Program-made: the position numbers and the translations under genes | Part shown: positions 11,261-23,230 of the stretch, in pieces | Numbering within the stretch: the first letter of the stretch is position 1 | Layout of the letters: every line of letters begins with the position of its first letter | Assembly: GCA_021209875.1 (NCBI GenBank) | Contig: JAGYVD010000004.1 | Coordinates: forward strand, 1,488,001-1,552,000 | Direction: 5' to 3' | Source: Rosellinia necatrix | Taxonomy: Eukaryota > Ascomycota > Sordariomycetes > Xylariales > Xylariaceae | DNA: 64,000 bases | The notes under the pieces: generated by a model | What the model saw: the letters and a program-made list of their open reading frames with translations, nothing else | Databases searched by the model: none | Told to the model about the DNA's origin: nothing

Positions 11261-14012
11261 CTACCTACCTAGGTACCGGGCAACTTCCCACAAGTTCAGA
11301 TCGTGGCTAGCACATCCCCGCGCACGTTCACAAACACCACCTTCCCCCCTGCTACTGCCACCCCCTCTCACAGAAGACGTCACAACCGCCCTCGTGACAA
11401 CCCCATCCGCGCCCCACGAGAAGTCAACCACAGCCCCTCCCCTCACCCTCAACCCCCCGACGCTCCCGCCGCCCCACGCCGCGGGGATCGCGGGGCCGAG
11501 CACCACGGTACGCGGCCGCCGGTCCGGGAGTCGTGCCGCCGCCGCCGCCGCCGCCGTGGTAGGGGAGGGGCAGGTCGGCGACTAGCATGGCGAGCACGGC
11601 GCCCGCGAGCCCGAAATTGGCGTCGATCTGGAACGGCGGGCTCAGGGCGGTGTACATGCTGAGGCCGTTGGCGGCGAAGTTGACGTCGACGGCGAACCGC
11701 AGCTCCTCGTGCGCCCGCGCCGCGTCGCCGAGCCGCGCCCAGCACGCCGCCCGCCACACCTTCGCCCAGCCGGCGTTGGCGTCCGGCGCGTCGCCGAGCC
11801 CGCGCGAGACCAGCGTCGCGCGCACCGCGTCGCGTAGAATCCCCCCGTCGTCGTCGTCGTCATCGTCATCGCCCGCGTAGCCGGACAGCGCGTACCCCGG
11901 GTACCAGCCGACGAGGTGCGAGAGGTGCCGGTGCGTCGACGGCCCGTCGAACCCGTACGCGTCCGGCAGCTTCCACTCCTTCAGCCCGCCCCAGGCGCTC
12001 ACGTGGACGCCCCTGTCGAGCCGCGCCAGGCTCGCGGCCGCCGCGGACAGGAACGCCGCGTCCGTCTCGCCGACGACCGCCGCGCTCGACAGCACGTTGT
12101 CGAGCACCTGGTGCACCAACTGCTGGTAGTGCGCGCACCCGAACGTCGTCGGCCCCGTCTCGGGGCTGTTGCACGGGTTCACCACCAGCGTGCCGTCGTT
12201 GCTGAAGAGGTCCTCCTGCAGCTGCGAGATCCAGAACTGCGCCACGCCCTTGAGCAGTGGGTACCCCTGCCGCCGCAGCCAGCCGGCGTCTTGCGTGTAG
12301 TCGAATCGGTCCCAGACGTGCTGCATCATCCACGCGGCGGCTGCAGGATCTGGGTTTCCAGTTAGCGGACAGGGGTGAGAAGTAGGGGAGTAGCGAAGGT
12401 TGGAGAATAGATAAATAAGTACTTACAGTCCGCCCATTGCGCGCGCTCCTTCATCGCCGTGTGCCCGAAGATGTTCATCTCGTTGTGCACGACCCAGCCG
12501 TCGGCGTCGTAGAGGAGCCGCGCCGTCTCCGTGCCCCGGGCCACCCAGGTGTCCTCCATGTAGTCCCACAGCGCGCCCTCCGTCGCGCCGCCGAGGCCCG
12601 TCTGCTCCGCGCCCCAGTAGTTCATCTGCAAGTTGATGTTGGCGTGGTAGTCGGCACCCCACGCCGACTCCATCCGCTCCGTCCACCGGCCCTGCAGGTT
12701 CGCCGGCAGCGAGTTCGCCCGCGACGAGCTGATCAGCAGGTGCCGCGCGTAGTCGAACAGAAGCGACTCCAGGAACGGGTCCCCGGACGCGTCCGTCCAG
12801 TCGTAGGCGGAGAGCAGCGCCGCCGTCTCGACCTCGGACGAGTTCCGCGGGTCCGGCAGCTCGAGGCGGAAGGCGCCCTCGAGCGCCCGGTAGTCTTGGA
12901 GGTGGGCCGCGAGGAGGGCCTTGTAGGCCTTCGAAGACGCCCTCGCCGCGATCTTGGCGACGATCGGCTCTGGGTCCTCGCCGCGGAACGAGTAGCCGGA
13001 TTCCTTGCCGCCCCTTTTCTGGTCGTAGTCCGTCTCCGCCGCGACGACGATCGTCTGCGACTTCTGCGACTCCGCGGATCGGATCACGAGACGGCCCGAC
13101 CCCGCGCACCGGGCCCCCGTGGCGCCGCCCAGCGCTCGCGCGACCGCGCTGTACTTCATGCCCTGCGGCGGGCCGGCACGTGTGTATCCTGTCAGCCGCG
13201 CCGTGTCTCCCGCGCATGTCGCCGTTAGCAGATCGGGGGACGTGAGCACATTTTCAAACCCGATCGTTATCTCGGGCAGAGCGCCTGTTGACTCGATGTG
13301 GTAGACGCAGACTTGGTCTGGGTACGAGCAGAAGAGTGCCGTCGCGAATTTCGCTTTCCCGGACGTGAACTCCGTCGCATGGATGCCCGTCTTGAGGTCG
13401 AGGCTTCTCTTGTAGTCGCTGTATGTCTCAAGCCCGGGAATGTCGACGGTCACGTTCCCCAGCACTCTGTTCGAGCCGTAGTTGTTGCCCGAGCCGAGGA
13501 GGGGCGAGAGATCTGTATGGATGTTAACGTAAGATCAATCATACTTTTGCTCTCCTGTGAGTGCTCACCTCCAGTTCCATTCTGGAAGATGGACGCGCGG
13601 ATTTCTGGCAGGGCCGGGGACTTTGGTTCCGTAGGGTTTCCGCCCGTGTACTCCTACCTCATTCTAAATGAGCAAAGAGCCATTTAGTTGACATTTTGGG
13701 TGTGCCCAACATACAGAGTTTTCAAACGGCCCTCCAGACCACAAGGAGTCAACGTTGAGATTGAATTTCTCAGACGCTGGGGCCCCAAACGATATCACTA
13801 GGGAACGCTAGATTAGCACCTAGGTCGGCTCTTATAAGCACGAGTTCCTAACCTCCAAGCTTTCCATTTCCGATTGGGTAGCCTGTCTTGAGTATGTAGT
13901 CGTCCGAATCATCAGGGCCATACCCCGCCGGGCTCTTCGACCAGAGTGACTTCGCATTGGATTGCTTCAAGCAGCTGCCAAATATGGCAGCCACGATAAG
14001 CGTCGTCTTCAT
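11261..14012 (-). CDS. Secreted GH95 alpha-L-fucosidase (five exons, one apparent frameshift)
   Basis: Glycoside hydrolase family 95, which releases alpha-1,2-linked L-fucose. Exons are 14012-13853, 13797-13715, 13653-13569, 13512-12427 and 12349-11261. Introns of 55, 61, 56 and 77 nt all have GT-AG ends and keep family motifs in frame ([43 protein letters not shown]). A signal peptide of about 20 residues starts at [11 protein letters not shown]. Expected catalytic residues are present: the two Asn of [11 protein letters not shown] (about 401 and 403), the Glu in CNSPETGP (about 535, general acid) and the Asp in FQIDANFG (about 714). Length about 833 aa, normal. One extra base in or beside the GCC/GGC repeat near 11,535-11,556 shifts the last part; the other frame continues [16 protein letters not shown], the expected C-terminal domain. 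A run of eight Asp lies near 11,850. Its neighbour upstream is a lectin on the same strand. Confidence 0.93.
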
Positions 14013-14734
14013 CCTGAGGGGGGGGACGTCGCACTTTCCAACCTCACGCTACTACGCGAGACAGTAACGTCGAGAATGGGTCCTCCACCCGTTACTTCAA
14101 CATGGAACTTCCCTGGTAGAATCATTACGATAATATGCCCCATCGTTATCAACGATAGAGAACACATATATATGTGCTCGCGTAGGAGAGACTGGGGGGT
14201 GTAGCGAGTTTGTAGTCATTGGTGGTAAAATACAGGTTAGTGCTAAGCTTCGGCGCATTTCGATTACACGAGGGGCTTGGCGGCAGGTTGTGGTTGGGGT
14301 AGGTCGGAGAAACTATATTCAACACCGATGGCCGTGGAAGCAAGTCACTCCATTTAGTTAACCCAATTAGTTATGTTTCTTCATGCTTGATATATAGTTG
14401 AGAGTCTTTACACTGTCTTCATAGTTTACGATGCTGCATAGGTTAGTAGAGAGAGGGTGAAGAGACGTGCATTATGAATGGGAATCAATTCATACTAGAA
14501 ATGGGCTACTAGTCGGGACCAGCAGGTTGCCAAGTACCCTCTGTTCGCCATCATGCTTTGTGCTGCTTGTTACGCACGCATACATCGAAGTTCCCTTGTT
14601 CGTGAGCAAAGCTTGCTATCCCGGATTGCGTTCCGAATTGTTGTCCTCCTTTGTTCCATGTTCCAGTAACCGGTGTTCGGGTGGTTAACAGGGTGATGAC
14701 ACCAACAACGAAGCTCGGACATAAACATGATTTA
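14013..14734. other. Intergenic between lectin and fucosidase genes
   Basis: Holds the fucosidase promoter (minus strand) and the 3' end of the lectin gene. No defined TATA or operator and no coding signal. Confidence 0.5.
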
Positions 14735-15337
14735 TCATTCATTGATATACGAATCGAAACCAGGGCAAACCATAGGCTTACTGTCCCAGCAGGCAAATCG
14801 CCCATCCCGGTTGGTCACAACGTTCTCTGTTGGGAAAGGTATCAGCCATCTTCTCTGTATCAGTCCAGATAAGTCAAAACGTACCCAAGTCAATCTGGGT
14901 ATATTGCCACGGGGAATCCTTGCCGAACATCTGGCAGTTGCAGGCGAGGAACGTGTTATGTCTGCCGATGAGGTGGCAGTCCTTGCAGCTGTTGAGGAAA
15001 TTGCCACTGTGTGGTGCATGTTAGTACCTTTTAACCTCGGCCGAGAAGTGAAGGAATCGAGAAACCGCGGGGCAAGAGTGTGGGACGGAGGGACATACCC
15101 GATGGTGCGAATGAGGTGGCCGTTGGAGTTCATGAGGCAGTAGTTGAGATCAAGCATGGTGCAGATTTGGCGGCCGGTATGGTCGGGGCAATAGGTGCTG
15201 AGATAGGGCACGCCTTGGAGGATGTTGAACATGGCGTTGCCACCGAAGTTGCATTCTGTGCGCCAGCCAGGTCCCGCATTGGCCATGCCAATCAAGAAGA
15301 TGAGAAGGGAGACGACGAGATTAATGGAGATACGCAT
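14735..15337 (-). CDS. Secreted cyanovirin-N homology (CVNH) lectin
   Basis: Three exons, 15337-15099, 15006-14885 and 14826-14735, give a 150-aa protein. Introns are 92 and 58 nt with GT-AG ends. A signal peptide (MRISINLVVSLLIFLIGMANA, cleavage after ANA) leads into a two-module CVNH domain. The first module ends LDLNYCLMNSNGHLIRTIGG; the second has NSCKDCHLIGRHNTFLACNC, QYTQIDLENVV and TNRDGRFAC. The repeated Cys-rich strand, IDL and N.(D/N)G pattern is diagnostic. CVNH proteins bind glycans, often oligomannose; fungal roles are unsettled. The unspliced frame reads through for 222 codons but is chemically unlike the family after the first donor, so splicing is favoured. Start at ATG 15337, which opens the signal peptide. 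Confidence 0.9.
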   Translation of the reverse strand: MRISINLVVSLLIFLIGMANAGPGWRTECNFGGNAMFNILQGVPYLSTYCPDHTGRQICTMLDLNYCLMNSNGHLIRTIGYVPPSHTLAPRFLDSFTSRPRLKGTNMHHTVAISSTAARTATSSADITRSSPATARCSARIPRGNIPRLTWVRFDLSGLIQRRWLIPFPTENVVTNRDGRFACWDSKPMVCPGFDSYINE

Positions 15338-16704
15338 CGTGACGTGGTTGGTTAGACGATCTGGGTCAGTGGGTTGCTGGGAAGGAAGATGAAAGTATAA
15401 CAAGGTAAAGGAACTGTTGTTTCTGAGTGAAGGTCGAAGTTAGAGTAGAAAGGACAGCGGAGTTGAAATACATGGGTTGAAGTAGGTTACGGTGTGGGAA
15501 GTGATTTAACTCGCTAAAAAAGATAGTCGCAAATGGTGTTTGTGCGCCATCATTACCGCCATAGCTAAGGTAGGTACATCTTGAGAGTACCTTTGCTAGA
15601 GTGGTCCGAAAGCGCGGTACTTGGAACTTAGCACTACTCTAAGTTTGTGAATAAGGATAGTAACTGCTTCACACTGTTACTAAACTAGGAGGTTGTGTTA
15701 CGTTTGGTTCGAGAAGGAAGCTACCAAGTCAAAGGAATAACATCTTCATAAGCGGCAGGCTTTCTATTGCTTATTCTTAAAATAGTTGAATATTTATCTT
15801 TTTATGATTGCAATTTATTTCAAGAAGTTTCATAAATCTGTGTTCCTTTTTGCAGAGAAAATCCATGTGCTCTATAAAGTGTTGTGCTAAGTATCTGAAT
15901 GCTTTGGAGTCGTGGTTGCCTGTTTCTTGGAGGTTCGGTTAGCTACATTAGTAGTGTGGTGTGAGGTTCAGATATACTTTGTTTATTCAGTTAGTTAGCT
16001 AAACAGAGGTTATGTGCTTAGGTACTTAAGTACCTAATCTGAAGGACGACTAGAACTTTCACGCTCTTTCACACACGAGGTGGCCTTGTTTCTTTAGTTA
16101 TTGTAATAACCGAATCTTGGTCTGACGTCTGAGCATGTACCTATGGAGGTACTTTTGTACCTGCACAAATAGGAAAATACCGTGACCTTTGCTTTCTCGT
16201 CATATGACCCTGTTGTTTGGCCTTCCTTGTTCAGCCATTTTGCAAGGCTCTCGTGCAATGTCGGGGTAAAGCACCAGCAAGGTTCTCCCATTAACCTTCA
16301 AAGTGGATCAGTGGCGTGCTATGGGCTTACAACTACATAAGCCAGCGGATGACCGTAAGGTTGCCTTTCCACTGCATCTCGTCTTATAACTCCTTCTCGG
16401 GATAGTGCAGGTGTTACCTGTCAGCTTTGACGCCACCGACGCTCCCAAGCCCCAAGCCCCGAGCCTTGCAGTCGAAGTTTATATCGACCATCGACAAACG
16501 ACAGACATAAGATAGTAATTACGAAACATGTTCCTACACACAGTCTTCACATCGCGGGTGTTTAAGAGAGAGAGAAGGTGCATTCATCCATCATTTCATT
16601 CCTCATAAGATTAGCGGACTATAGACAATAGGTATCGCGATATCCATGGCCGACTACTATCCAGACTCCGTCCAATGCATTTTACAGACTTGAAGCGTTG
16701 CCGC
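15338..16704. other. Intergenic
   Basis: Lectin promoter side, then unassigned DNA. Contains a palindromic GGTACTTAAGTACC at about 16,020 and a GA run near 16,568. No gene supported. Confidence 0.5.
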
Positions 16705-17708
16705 TTAAGCAAGGCGGTAGGTTGACCAAGCACTGTACATGCGGGCCTGCTGGCCGGCAGTGAACTCAGTGTAGCAAGCACTGGGAAGGCAGGTTAGTCA
16801 CAACTCTGTCCGTGGCCATGATGGCAGAGGGGGGAAGGGGGAGATGCTTACTCGTCAGTGTAGTCCATGTAGTTGTGGATGGGGTCGACACCACCGCCGG
16901 AGCAGGTGTCGCGGCCGGTGGGGCAGCCGGAAGCGGCCGACGCCTCGGGCGGAGTGTCGTCGACCATGTCGCCGGGAGCGGCGCAACCACCCTGGAAGGT
17001 GTGGTAGAGGTTCATCCAGTGACCAACCTCGTGGGTGGCGGTGCCGCCCAGGTTGTAGGGAGCAGCAGTGCCGCCGGGGACGGACTGGCCGAGGATGGTG
17101 CAGCCATCGACGATGAAGTTGGTCGAGCCGCTGGCGTGGCTCGAGGTGGGGAAGTAGCAGTAGCCGAGAAGGCCGCCGCCGAGGTTGCCGAGGAAGTAGA
17201 TGTTGAGGTCGGCGTAGGTACCCTTGCGGAGAGCGCGCTTCATGGCCTGCTCATTGCCATCGGCAGCCCAGTTGGAGTTGACGGTCCAGTCGCTGCTGAC
17301 GAGGTTGAAGTTGATGCCGTGGGGGCCGTAGGCGTTGTTCAGGACGGACAGCTGGTTGTTCAGCTGGGTTTGCTATCGGGTGTGTTAGCATTCATCATCG
17401 CCATCACCATCGCGGGCCCCGGGGGGAGGGGGGTAGGAAGGGGCGGCCGCAAACGGGGACGTACAGTGAGGTAGCCACCGCTGGCGGAGTTGGAGGAGGC
17501 GACAACGTGGAAGTAGGTGTTGACGGTGAAGCCGGCGAGGGCACGGTTCTCACCCTTGGCAAGGGCGATGCGCTCGCGCTCGAGCATGGCACGGGACTCG
17601 GCCATCTGCTGGGCAGTGGGCTCGGGGGGCACCGCAGAGTCTGGTGCTGTTGAACTGGGCGCTGGCCGTGGCCAGGAGGGCCGAAGCGATCAGGGCCTTG
17701 AACTGCAT
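16705..17708 (-). CDS. Secreted M43 (pappalysin-type) zinc metalloprotease
   Basis: Extracellular metalloprotease of family M43B. Exons are 17708-17465, 17372-16852 and 16780-16705, separated by 92- and 71-nt GT-AG introns. A signal peptide (MQFKALIASALLATASA) is followed by a short propeptide. The catalytic zinc motif HEVGHWMNLYH (about residues 194-204) and a Met-turn in NYMDY are both present, as are paired Cys near PTGRDTCSGG. Product about 279 aa, normal for fungal secreted members. The first exon carries one extra base in a C6 run (plus-strand G6, 17624-17629): between ..TRLC and EPTAQQM the frame is correct only if the run has five. With that base removed, exon 1 is 243 nt and all junctions are in phase. 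Family members digest extracellular protein and some act in host interaction; no target can be read from sequence. Confidence 0.92.
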
Positions 17709-17828
17709 ATTGGCTGTCTCTGCGGGATACCGTCAAGAGTGTTGTGAGGGATGAAGAGGAGTGGATGAGGTGAACGCGATGGAAGTGTTGGGGGACAAGA
17801 ACCAGTTCAGGACAGGATCGACTGCGTT

Positions 17829-17836
17829 CTTTATAC
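17829..17836 (-). promoter_or_regulatory. TATA-like box upstream of the M43 protease
   Basis: Minus-strand GTATAAAG about 121 nt upstream of the ATG, a plausible core-promoter position for a strongly expressed secreted enzyme. Confidence 0.4.
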
Positions 17837-18471
17837 TTGCATTCGACCTCGCGCGTTCCTGCGTCTCCCCGCGTCTTTGTCCTCGATGAGGCATCGAGGG
17901 CATCACCCAGCTTCGTGCCGGGGACCCATCGTAGCATCAGGCCGACCACCATGGACCATGGTGAATGGCAGCGACCTGCCTATTTCACACCCGTCAGCTG
18001 CACCCGCCCTCTACCAGCGAAGGTTGTGGCACGGCAACCGAACTACGGGCTCGCGGAGAGACCAATCAGGTCCGACGCGATCTGACTAAGAGACGTCGCC
18101 AGGTATTGAGGTGCCCTTTCAGGTGGTAGGCTCCGTCTCTTGGCAAACGGTGGCGGTAAGATAAGTGTTGCTCCAAACATATTTGGCAGCGTACAGAGGA
18201 CGGAGGAGATAGGTATGAAAGGCACCAATTTCCGGGCCACAGCTGGGATAGCCGCTGGATCGAGGGCTCCTGGGGGGAGGTAGGCGAGAAGAGACTACTC
18301 TTGAAAGAGGAAGTTGATAAGCCCGAGCCCGACCACGACTGGCAATCACTTCCTAACAAGGGATACTCCTCCATGGCTTTTCCACAACAAGGATTCGACT
18401 ACCCGCCGGGCGTTGAGGATACTAACCGGGTTGGTTGGCGGTGCTATCATGACACTAACCTAACATTGATT

Positions 18472-18549
18472 GAACCTAACATGGAACCTAACATGGAACC
18501 TGGCGTTTTGTTGAACCTGGCATTGCACCTGGCATTGCACCTGGCATTG
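18472..18549. repeat. Two short 12-bp tandem repeats
   Basis: GAACCTAACATG is repeated twice from 18,472 plus a partial unit, then ACCTGGCATTGC is repeated three times (18,515-18,549, last unit one base different). The unit length is a multiple of three in both, so the overlapping frames stay open by chance. Confidence 0.75.
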
Positions 18550-20194
18550 AACGACGTCGTTGTCGATGATGGTGGTGGTGACATTGCTGCTGCAAACGAC
18601 CTGCACATCTTTCAGGCCGGCCTATTGAATGCCGCCAGCCCAGACGGCCCTTTGTTTGCGCTTGCTCGCAACCAGCCAGGGGGGGACGGATCGGCAGTCG
18701 CGTGGGTAGTGAGATTTCGGATGACGCCGGCAGCGCCAATGCTCGCTGGTTCATCGTTCAATCGTCCATCGTCCATCATCACACAACCACCGCATTCTAC
18801 CCGCCTCCCTCCCACAAACCCCCCATCCCTCCCCCGGCAAGCGGTCGTCGACGCCAGCTGCCCCTTACGTCCTCTGCGCCCTTCACGCCCTCAACCACCT
18901 TCTCGCGAGGGAGGGGGAGGGGCCGTACTTCGGCCCCCGGTTGGGCATCGCACAGGCACCCCATCCTGGTCAGATGCCCGTCAGATAAGATGGCAGGAGA
19001 GCATCGAAAGCTTGGCTGCCTTGACCAGAAGCTTATCAACCCATATCCTGCGCATAATAGGTGAACCGCTTGCCTGTTGGGGCCTAGCCCAGGGTCTCCC
19101 CCCTGAATCTTGGCGGTTCTTGGCGGCTCTCCGCACCGGCATCGAATTGATTGCCGTAGCATGACTCGCAGCGCTCCCTGGATTCCCTGGATTTCCCTGG
19201 ATACAATTTCGGTGATTTTAAGATCCATCCAGGGTTCCCGCCTCCACTCTGTGGCTCTATATCTGGAACTAGGGATTTGGCCCTGTACCGACAACATCAT
19301 GCGTCATGGATGGTCAAGGCGTGCCAATTGCCCGTAGGGCTTCGTTCTGGGGGCCCTCATCCCGGGGGGCTTCATCCTGCCATTGTCCCAAGCCCAAATT
19401 CCGCCGCTCCACGGACTGGCTTCCCTTTCGCACGTCGTGTGTCCCGCCATGTAGTGTGGTGTAGTGTACGCCAGCGAGGAAATGTTCCGGCACACTAACG
19501 CGCGGGTTCTACTGAGTTGCATGGTAATGGTAACTCGCCATTCCTGGCCGTTCCTCGTGTTACATCCCCAGCTGTGCAGTTTACCGTATTCCGTTGCTTG
19601 GCGCCCAGCCAGCCTATGACATACGTGCAGAGCTGCTACGACTCGACAGGAAGGTCTCCCCGAGGCATGCTCTGCTGTTGACTTGCACCACTGACGTGGC
19701 GAGCCGGTTTATTATTCGCCTTTGCGGATGGCCTCCCGGCGCATTCCACAACCTACCAGGTCGAAGCTACTGCGCTATTCGGCCTGCCTCGTTGAGTGTA
19801 GTATATTAACGCACGCTGCATTGTAATATTCCAATTCCACAGTCGAGCACCGCTGAAATACATTCCGTCTTAGCATCCCTCCCGCTTAGCAGCACCTTGC
19901 CCTGGGAATACGAGCCAATCTCCTCCATCGACTCCTCCTACTATACGACGTCGAACTCGGGCCTGCAGAGTCCCAACGGAAGGCAATAGACGATTATTGA
20001 CTTTACATATCCCCTCTGCACGGCCCCCAACTCAGCTCCGGCACCTCCAAACCCCAAGGCTTCGAACTACGAACTACACCAATAATACACCAATAGGGTA
20101 CCGAGCGGGTTTGCTTCCGACCCAAGCTGATCATCGTGACTTCGAACTGCGCCGAGCTTTCTCGAGGGTTGTATCCTAATCAAGACGGTCTAGT

Positions 20195-20231
20195 TGCCTG
20201 CCTGCCTGTCTGTCTGCCCTGTCTGTCTGCA
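20195..20231. repeat. CTGC/CTGT microsatellite
   Basis: Alternating CTGC and CTGT tetranucleotides with one short interruption. Confidence 0.8.
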
Positions 20232-21538
20232 TCAACAGTGGCAAGGCAATATCTTGATAGGCTACCTATTTGTAGACGGGGAATGTACCCCGCGCTCCCA
20301 AGCAGTGAGTTTACCAACTAAGGATCTTGCCGGGTTAAGGAATTCCATGGTTCAGTGCTGTTGTTAGCACTGATCGGTGCGTCGCCTCCATGCCGGGGAA
20401 GGGTTCTCAACTGTCAGTTCGGGCTAACACCGCCGACTCTCTTCCCTTGGTATGACCTCGCTTGGATCCGCTCCCTCAGCCGCGGCGCGTGTAATCCTGC
20501 ACGCCACCTCCAGTCGCAATGTGCATACATCGGTGTTGACTAATCTGCATGTAACCTAGCTAGCCTGGCCCGCAAGTTGATGCCGCGGTTTCTTGCGACC
20601 GCCCCTGGATGCGAGGCGCCAGTGTTTATAGTAGAACAAGCTTCTAGCCCGCATCCAATATCCAATATCCAATATCAACATCAAAAAAGCGTAATATGCA
20701 CATTTCCGTTTGACGTTGATTGCAGCGACATCCCACACAGAGCCTCATGTTCTAGACCGGTATGAATAGAGAAAAGGACAGGGCGATCATCAGTCATGCG
20801 TGAGTATCGTACATTAGTGGCATCACTTTCATCTCCATCCGGTCGTCCCTACCGAGCGGGGTTGCAACCACCAAACCCTACCGAGGCCCAGTCACCCCAT
20901 GGTGGTAGGCCCCTAGGATGACTACTCCCATCACATGAGATGACGAGATCTATTAGTACTCGCGTTGCTAGTTCTTTCGGCTTATGCAATGGTGTTCTGC
21001 CGCGGTAAGCTCCGAGTAGCAATATAATGCGCCACTGTCCAGTTCTCAGCTTGCGAAATGCTACGAGGCGCAATTTCTATCCGGGTAAAAACCAAGGGGG
21101 GCGCATAGTGATGCAGCTGAGTAAACTGACCGCAATATGGGCGAACTGACCGCAAGATAAAAGGATTGAACATTAATCTATCTCTGTTAGACGATTGGGA
21201 GATGCCACGGTCACCTGAACAGGGCCCGATAGGTATTTACTGTAGGTCGATAATCTAATTCTGTGGCAATTGGTAAAAGGCGATCTCCGACCGGCTCTGC
21301 CGATCGAGCTGTTCAGCTTCGAAGATCACGCAAGAAAGAGCCGGGGGGGTTAGATAGTGATCAGCGCTGGGATGCGCGACTTATGTGCATAGATAAAATG
21401 TCCATGCCCAAAGGTTGAAAGTGATTCAACCAACGTAATACATACTTGCATTCGTAAAATTCGGAACCAAAATTGGCATACCATCTAAAGCGAAGACTTG
21501 GGTCATTTTTGCCCGCACCGATCGACGTGACCGCATCT

Positions 21539-23230
21539 GGTTTTTTTTTTTTCCTCCTTTTTTTTTTTTTTTTCTTTTGCCATCCTAAATAGGCATGCGT
21601 ATTACCGGGCAAGCCGCGGCTTACGCCCAATAACCCGGCACCGCGTCTCTTCGCAATGAGGAGTCTCGGCCACCAGGCCGGCGGCGCCCGCGACCGGAGC
21701 GCCGCGGCGCGCCGATGACGGCGGTCCCCTTTTGCGGAGGGCCAGCCCCGTCCACGCCGCAAGCCGGACCGGACCGGACGCACGACGAGGACGGTGCGCG
21801 TACGTATAGCGGAATGCGCCCCGAACCTTCGACGCGGAAACATGTGACTCTGACGGTGTGCATCGGGCGGCCATACCCCTACGACCGGTCGAGCGCTCCC
21901 CTTCCCGGGAAAGCCGAGGGAAGATATCGACGACGACGTTACCTCCTCCTCTCCATGGCGACCAGAGGCCCGTCGGCATGGCCGGCGGCGGCGGCGGCGG
22001 CGGCGACGGCGCACGAGCGGGGGGCCCGTAGAGACGCGCCGCCCGGCCGCCCTCCCGCCCTCGAGCCTTGCACACGGCACGCCCGAACGGATTCACATTC
22101 ACATCCCTGAAAGCTACGCGTCGCCCACGAATCCCTGCGCCCGACGCGCGAGGGGATCGGGGTCCCCCCCCAGCCGCTCGAGCGCGTCCCCGGAGCCAGT
22201 AGCGCGGTAGCCCGGAGGCGTGGGGGAGGGGGGGAGGGGGAGGGCCGACCCAGGCGCCGCGCGGTCGGCGTCGGACCTGATAACGTACGTACGTACGTGA
22301 GGGGGACGGGTTGCGCGCGTTTGGCCCCCTCCCCCCCGGCCGCGACGATCTTTGCTGCGAACGGTTCACGCGGATGGCCCCCCGCGCCAAGCGCGCGCGC
22401 CGTCGATGCACGCATGCCCGCGAAACCGCCTCTCATGTCAGCAACTCCTCCCCCGGCCCCCTTCTTGCGCGTCCCGGGCGTCATCGCCGCGCCGCGTTCT
22501 TTCTCTCCGTGTGTGTGTGTGTGTGTATGTGTGCGCAATAACGGTACGAACACGTCCCGCCTGCCGCCTGCGCCAGCGACGCGAGAGGAGGCCCCGCCCA
22601 CGGCGGCCCGCTACGTACTTGCGTCGTGGTGTTCTGCAGGGGCGGGCGAGCGAGCGAGCGAGCGCGTGCACGCCGCCGACGCCGACGTCAAACGTCGCGG
22701 AAGGCGGAGAGGCAGAGGGTGACAGCTCTGGATAGTACGCTGTGGGGAAGAGGAGTGCTTTTTTTTTTTTTTATCTCGCGCGCGGTCGGCGGATCGGGAG
22801 TGGGATGAAATGGTGGCGTGCGTGTTTTATGCAAGGGCGAGAGTTGGTCTGTTCGCGGTTCGGTCGGTTTCCTCCGGCGCGTTGCTCAGACGGGGTGTGT
22901 GTGTGAGGGGACGGTTTATGAGGCTGTTCGCGACGCCCGATGGCCTCTGCGCACACCGCCCACGGGCGCGGTGCCATTACGGCCTAGGTATTCTCGCCGC
23001 CGAAATCGCCCGTTGGATCTTGCTCGGGCTCGCCGTCGAATCGAAAACCGACGTGGGCCTCGGGGATTATCGCCATCGCTACGTCACCGTTGGAGGCGCG
23101 GCTGCAACATCGTTTATTCTCTTGGTATATCGTAGGCTCGAGAAGGGAGAGGCCCCCTCCTCCTCCTCCTCCTCCTCCTCCTCCTCCTCCTCCTCCTCCG
23201 TGCTCGTCCGGCGATACCCGGCCTAGGCCT
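21539..23230. other. GC-rich, microsatellite-dense island
   Basis: An abrupt rise in G+C begins after a broken poly(T) (21,539-21,574) and ends just after a (TCC)n run (23,158-23,199). Inside are (ACGT)n at 22,283-22,298, (GT)n at 22,509-22,533, (GAGC)n at 22,646-22,665, G/C homopolymers and a poly(T) near 22,759. Long frames exist on both strands (for example 21602-22411 minus, 22810-23226 plus), as expected from high GC. Their translations are Arg/Pro/Ala low complexity with no domain, so none is called. It could be the promoter or untranslated region of an unrecognised transcript. Confidence 0.5.

Larger units (their letters stand above)
17837..21538. other. Long stretch without a supported gene
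   Basis: Moderately GC-rich intergenic DNA. The longest frame (18301-19164, plus, 287 codons) has no domain, spans short tandem repeats and becomes Pro/Ser/Arg low complexity, so I do not call it. A CTGC/CTGT microsatellite lies at about 20,195-20,231. No splice-consistent gene model emerges. Confidence 0.45.

Noticed and set aside
14735..15403. 222-codon unspliced frame as the lectin product
   Set aside because: Beyond the first donor the frame loses all CVNH features, whereas splicing two standard introns gives the complete domain.
18301..19164. 287-codon plus-strand open frame
   Set aside because: Spans 12-bp tandem repeats and becomes Pro/Ser/Arg low complexity; no domain, no splice context.
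21602..22601. Long overlapping minus-strand frames in the GC-rich island
   Set aside because: High GC removes stops in every frame; translations are Arg/Pro/Gly low complexity without a domain.
22810..23226. 138-codon frame ending in a poly-Ser run
   Set aside because: The Ser run is the (TCC)n microsatellite; the rest has no recognisable feature.
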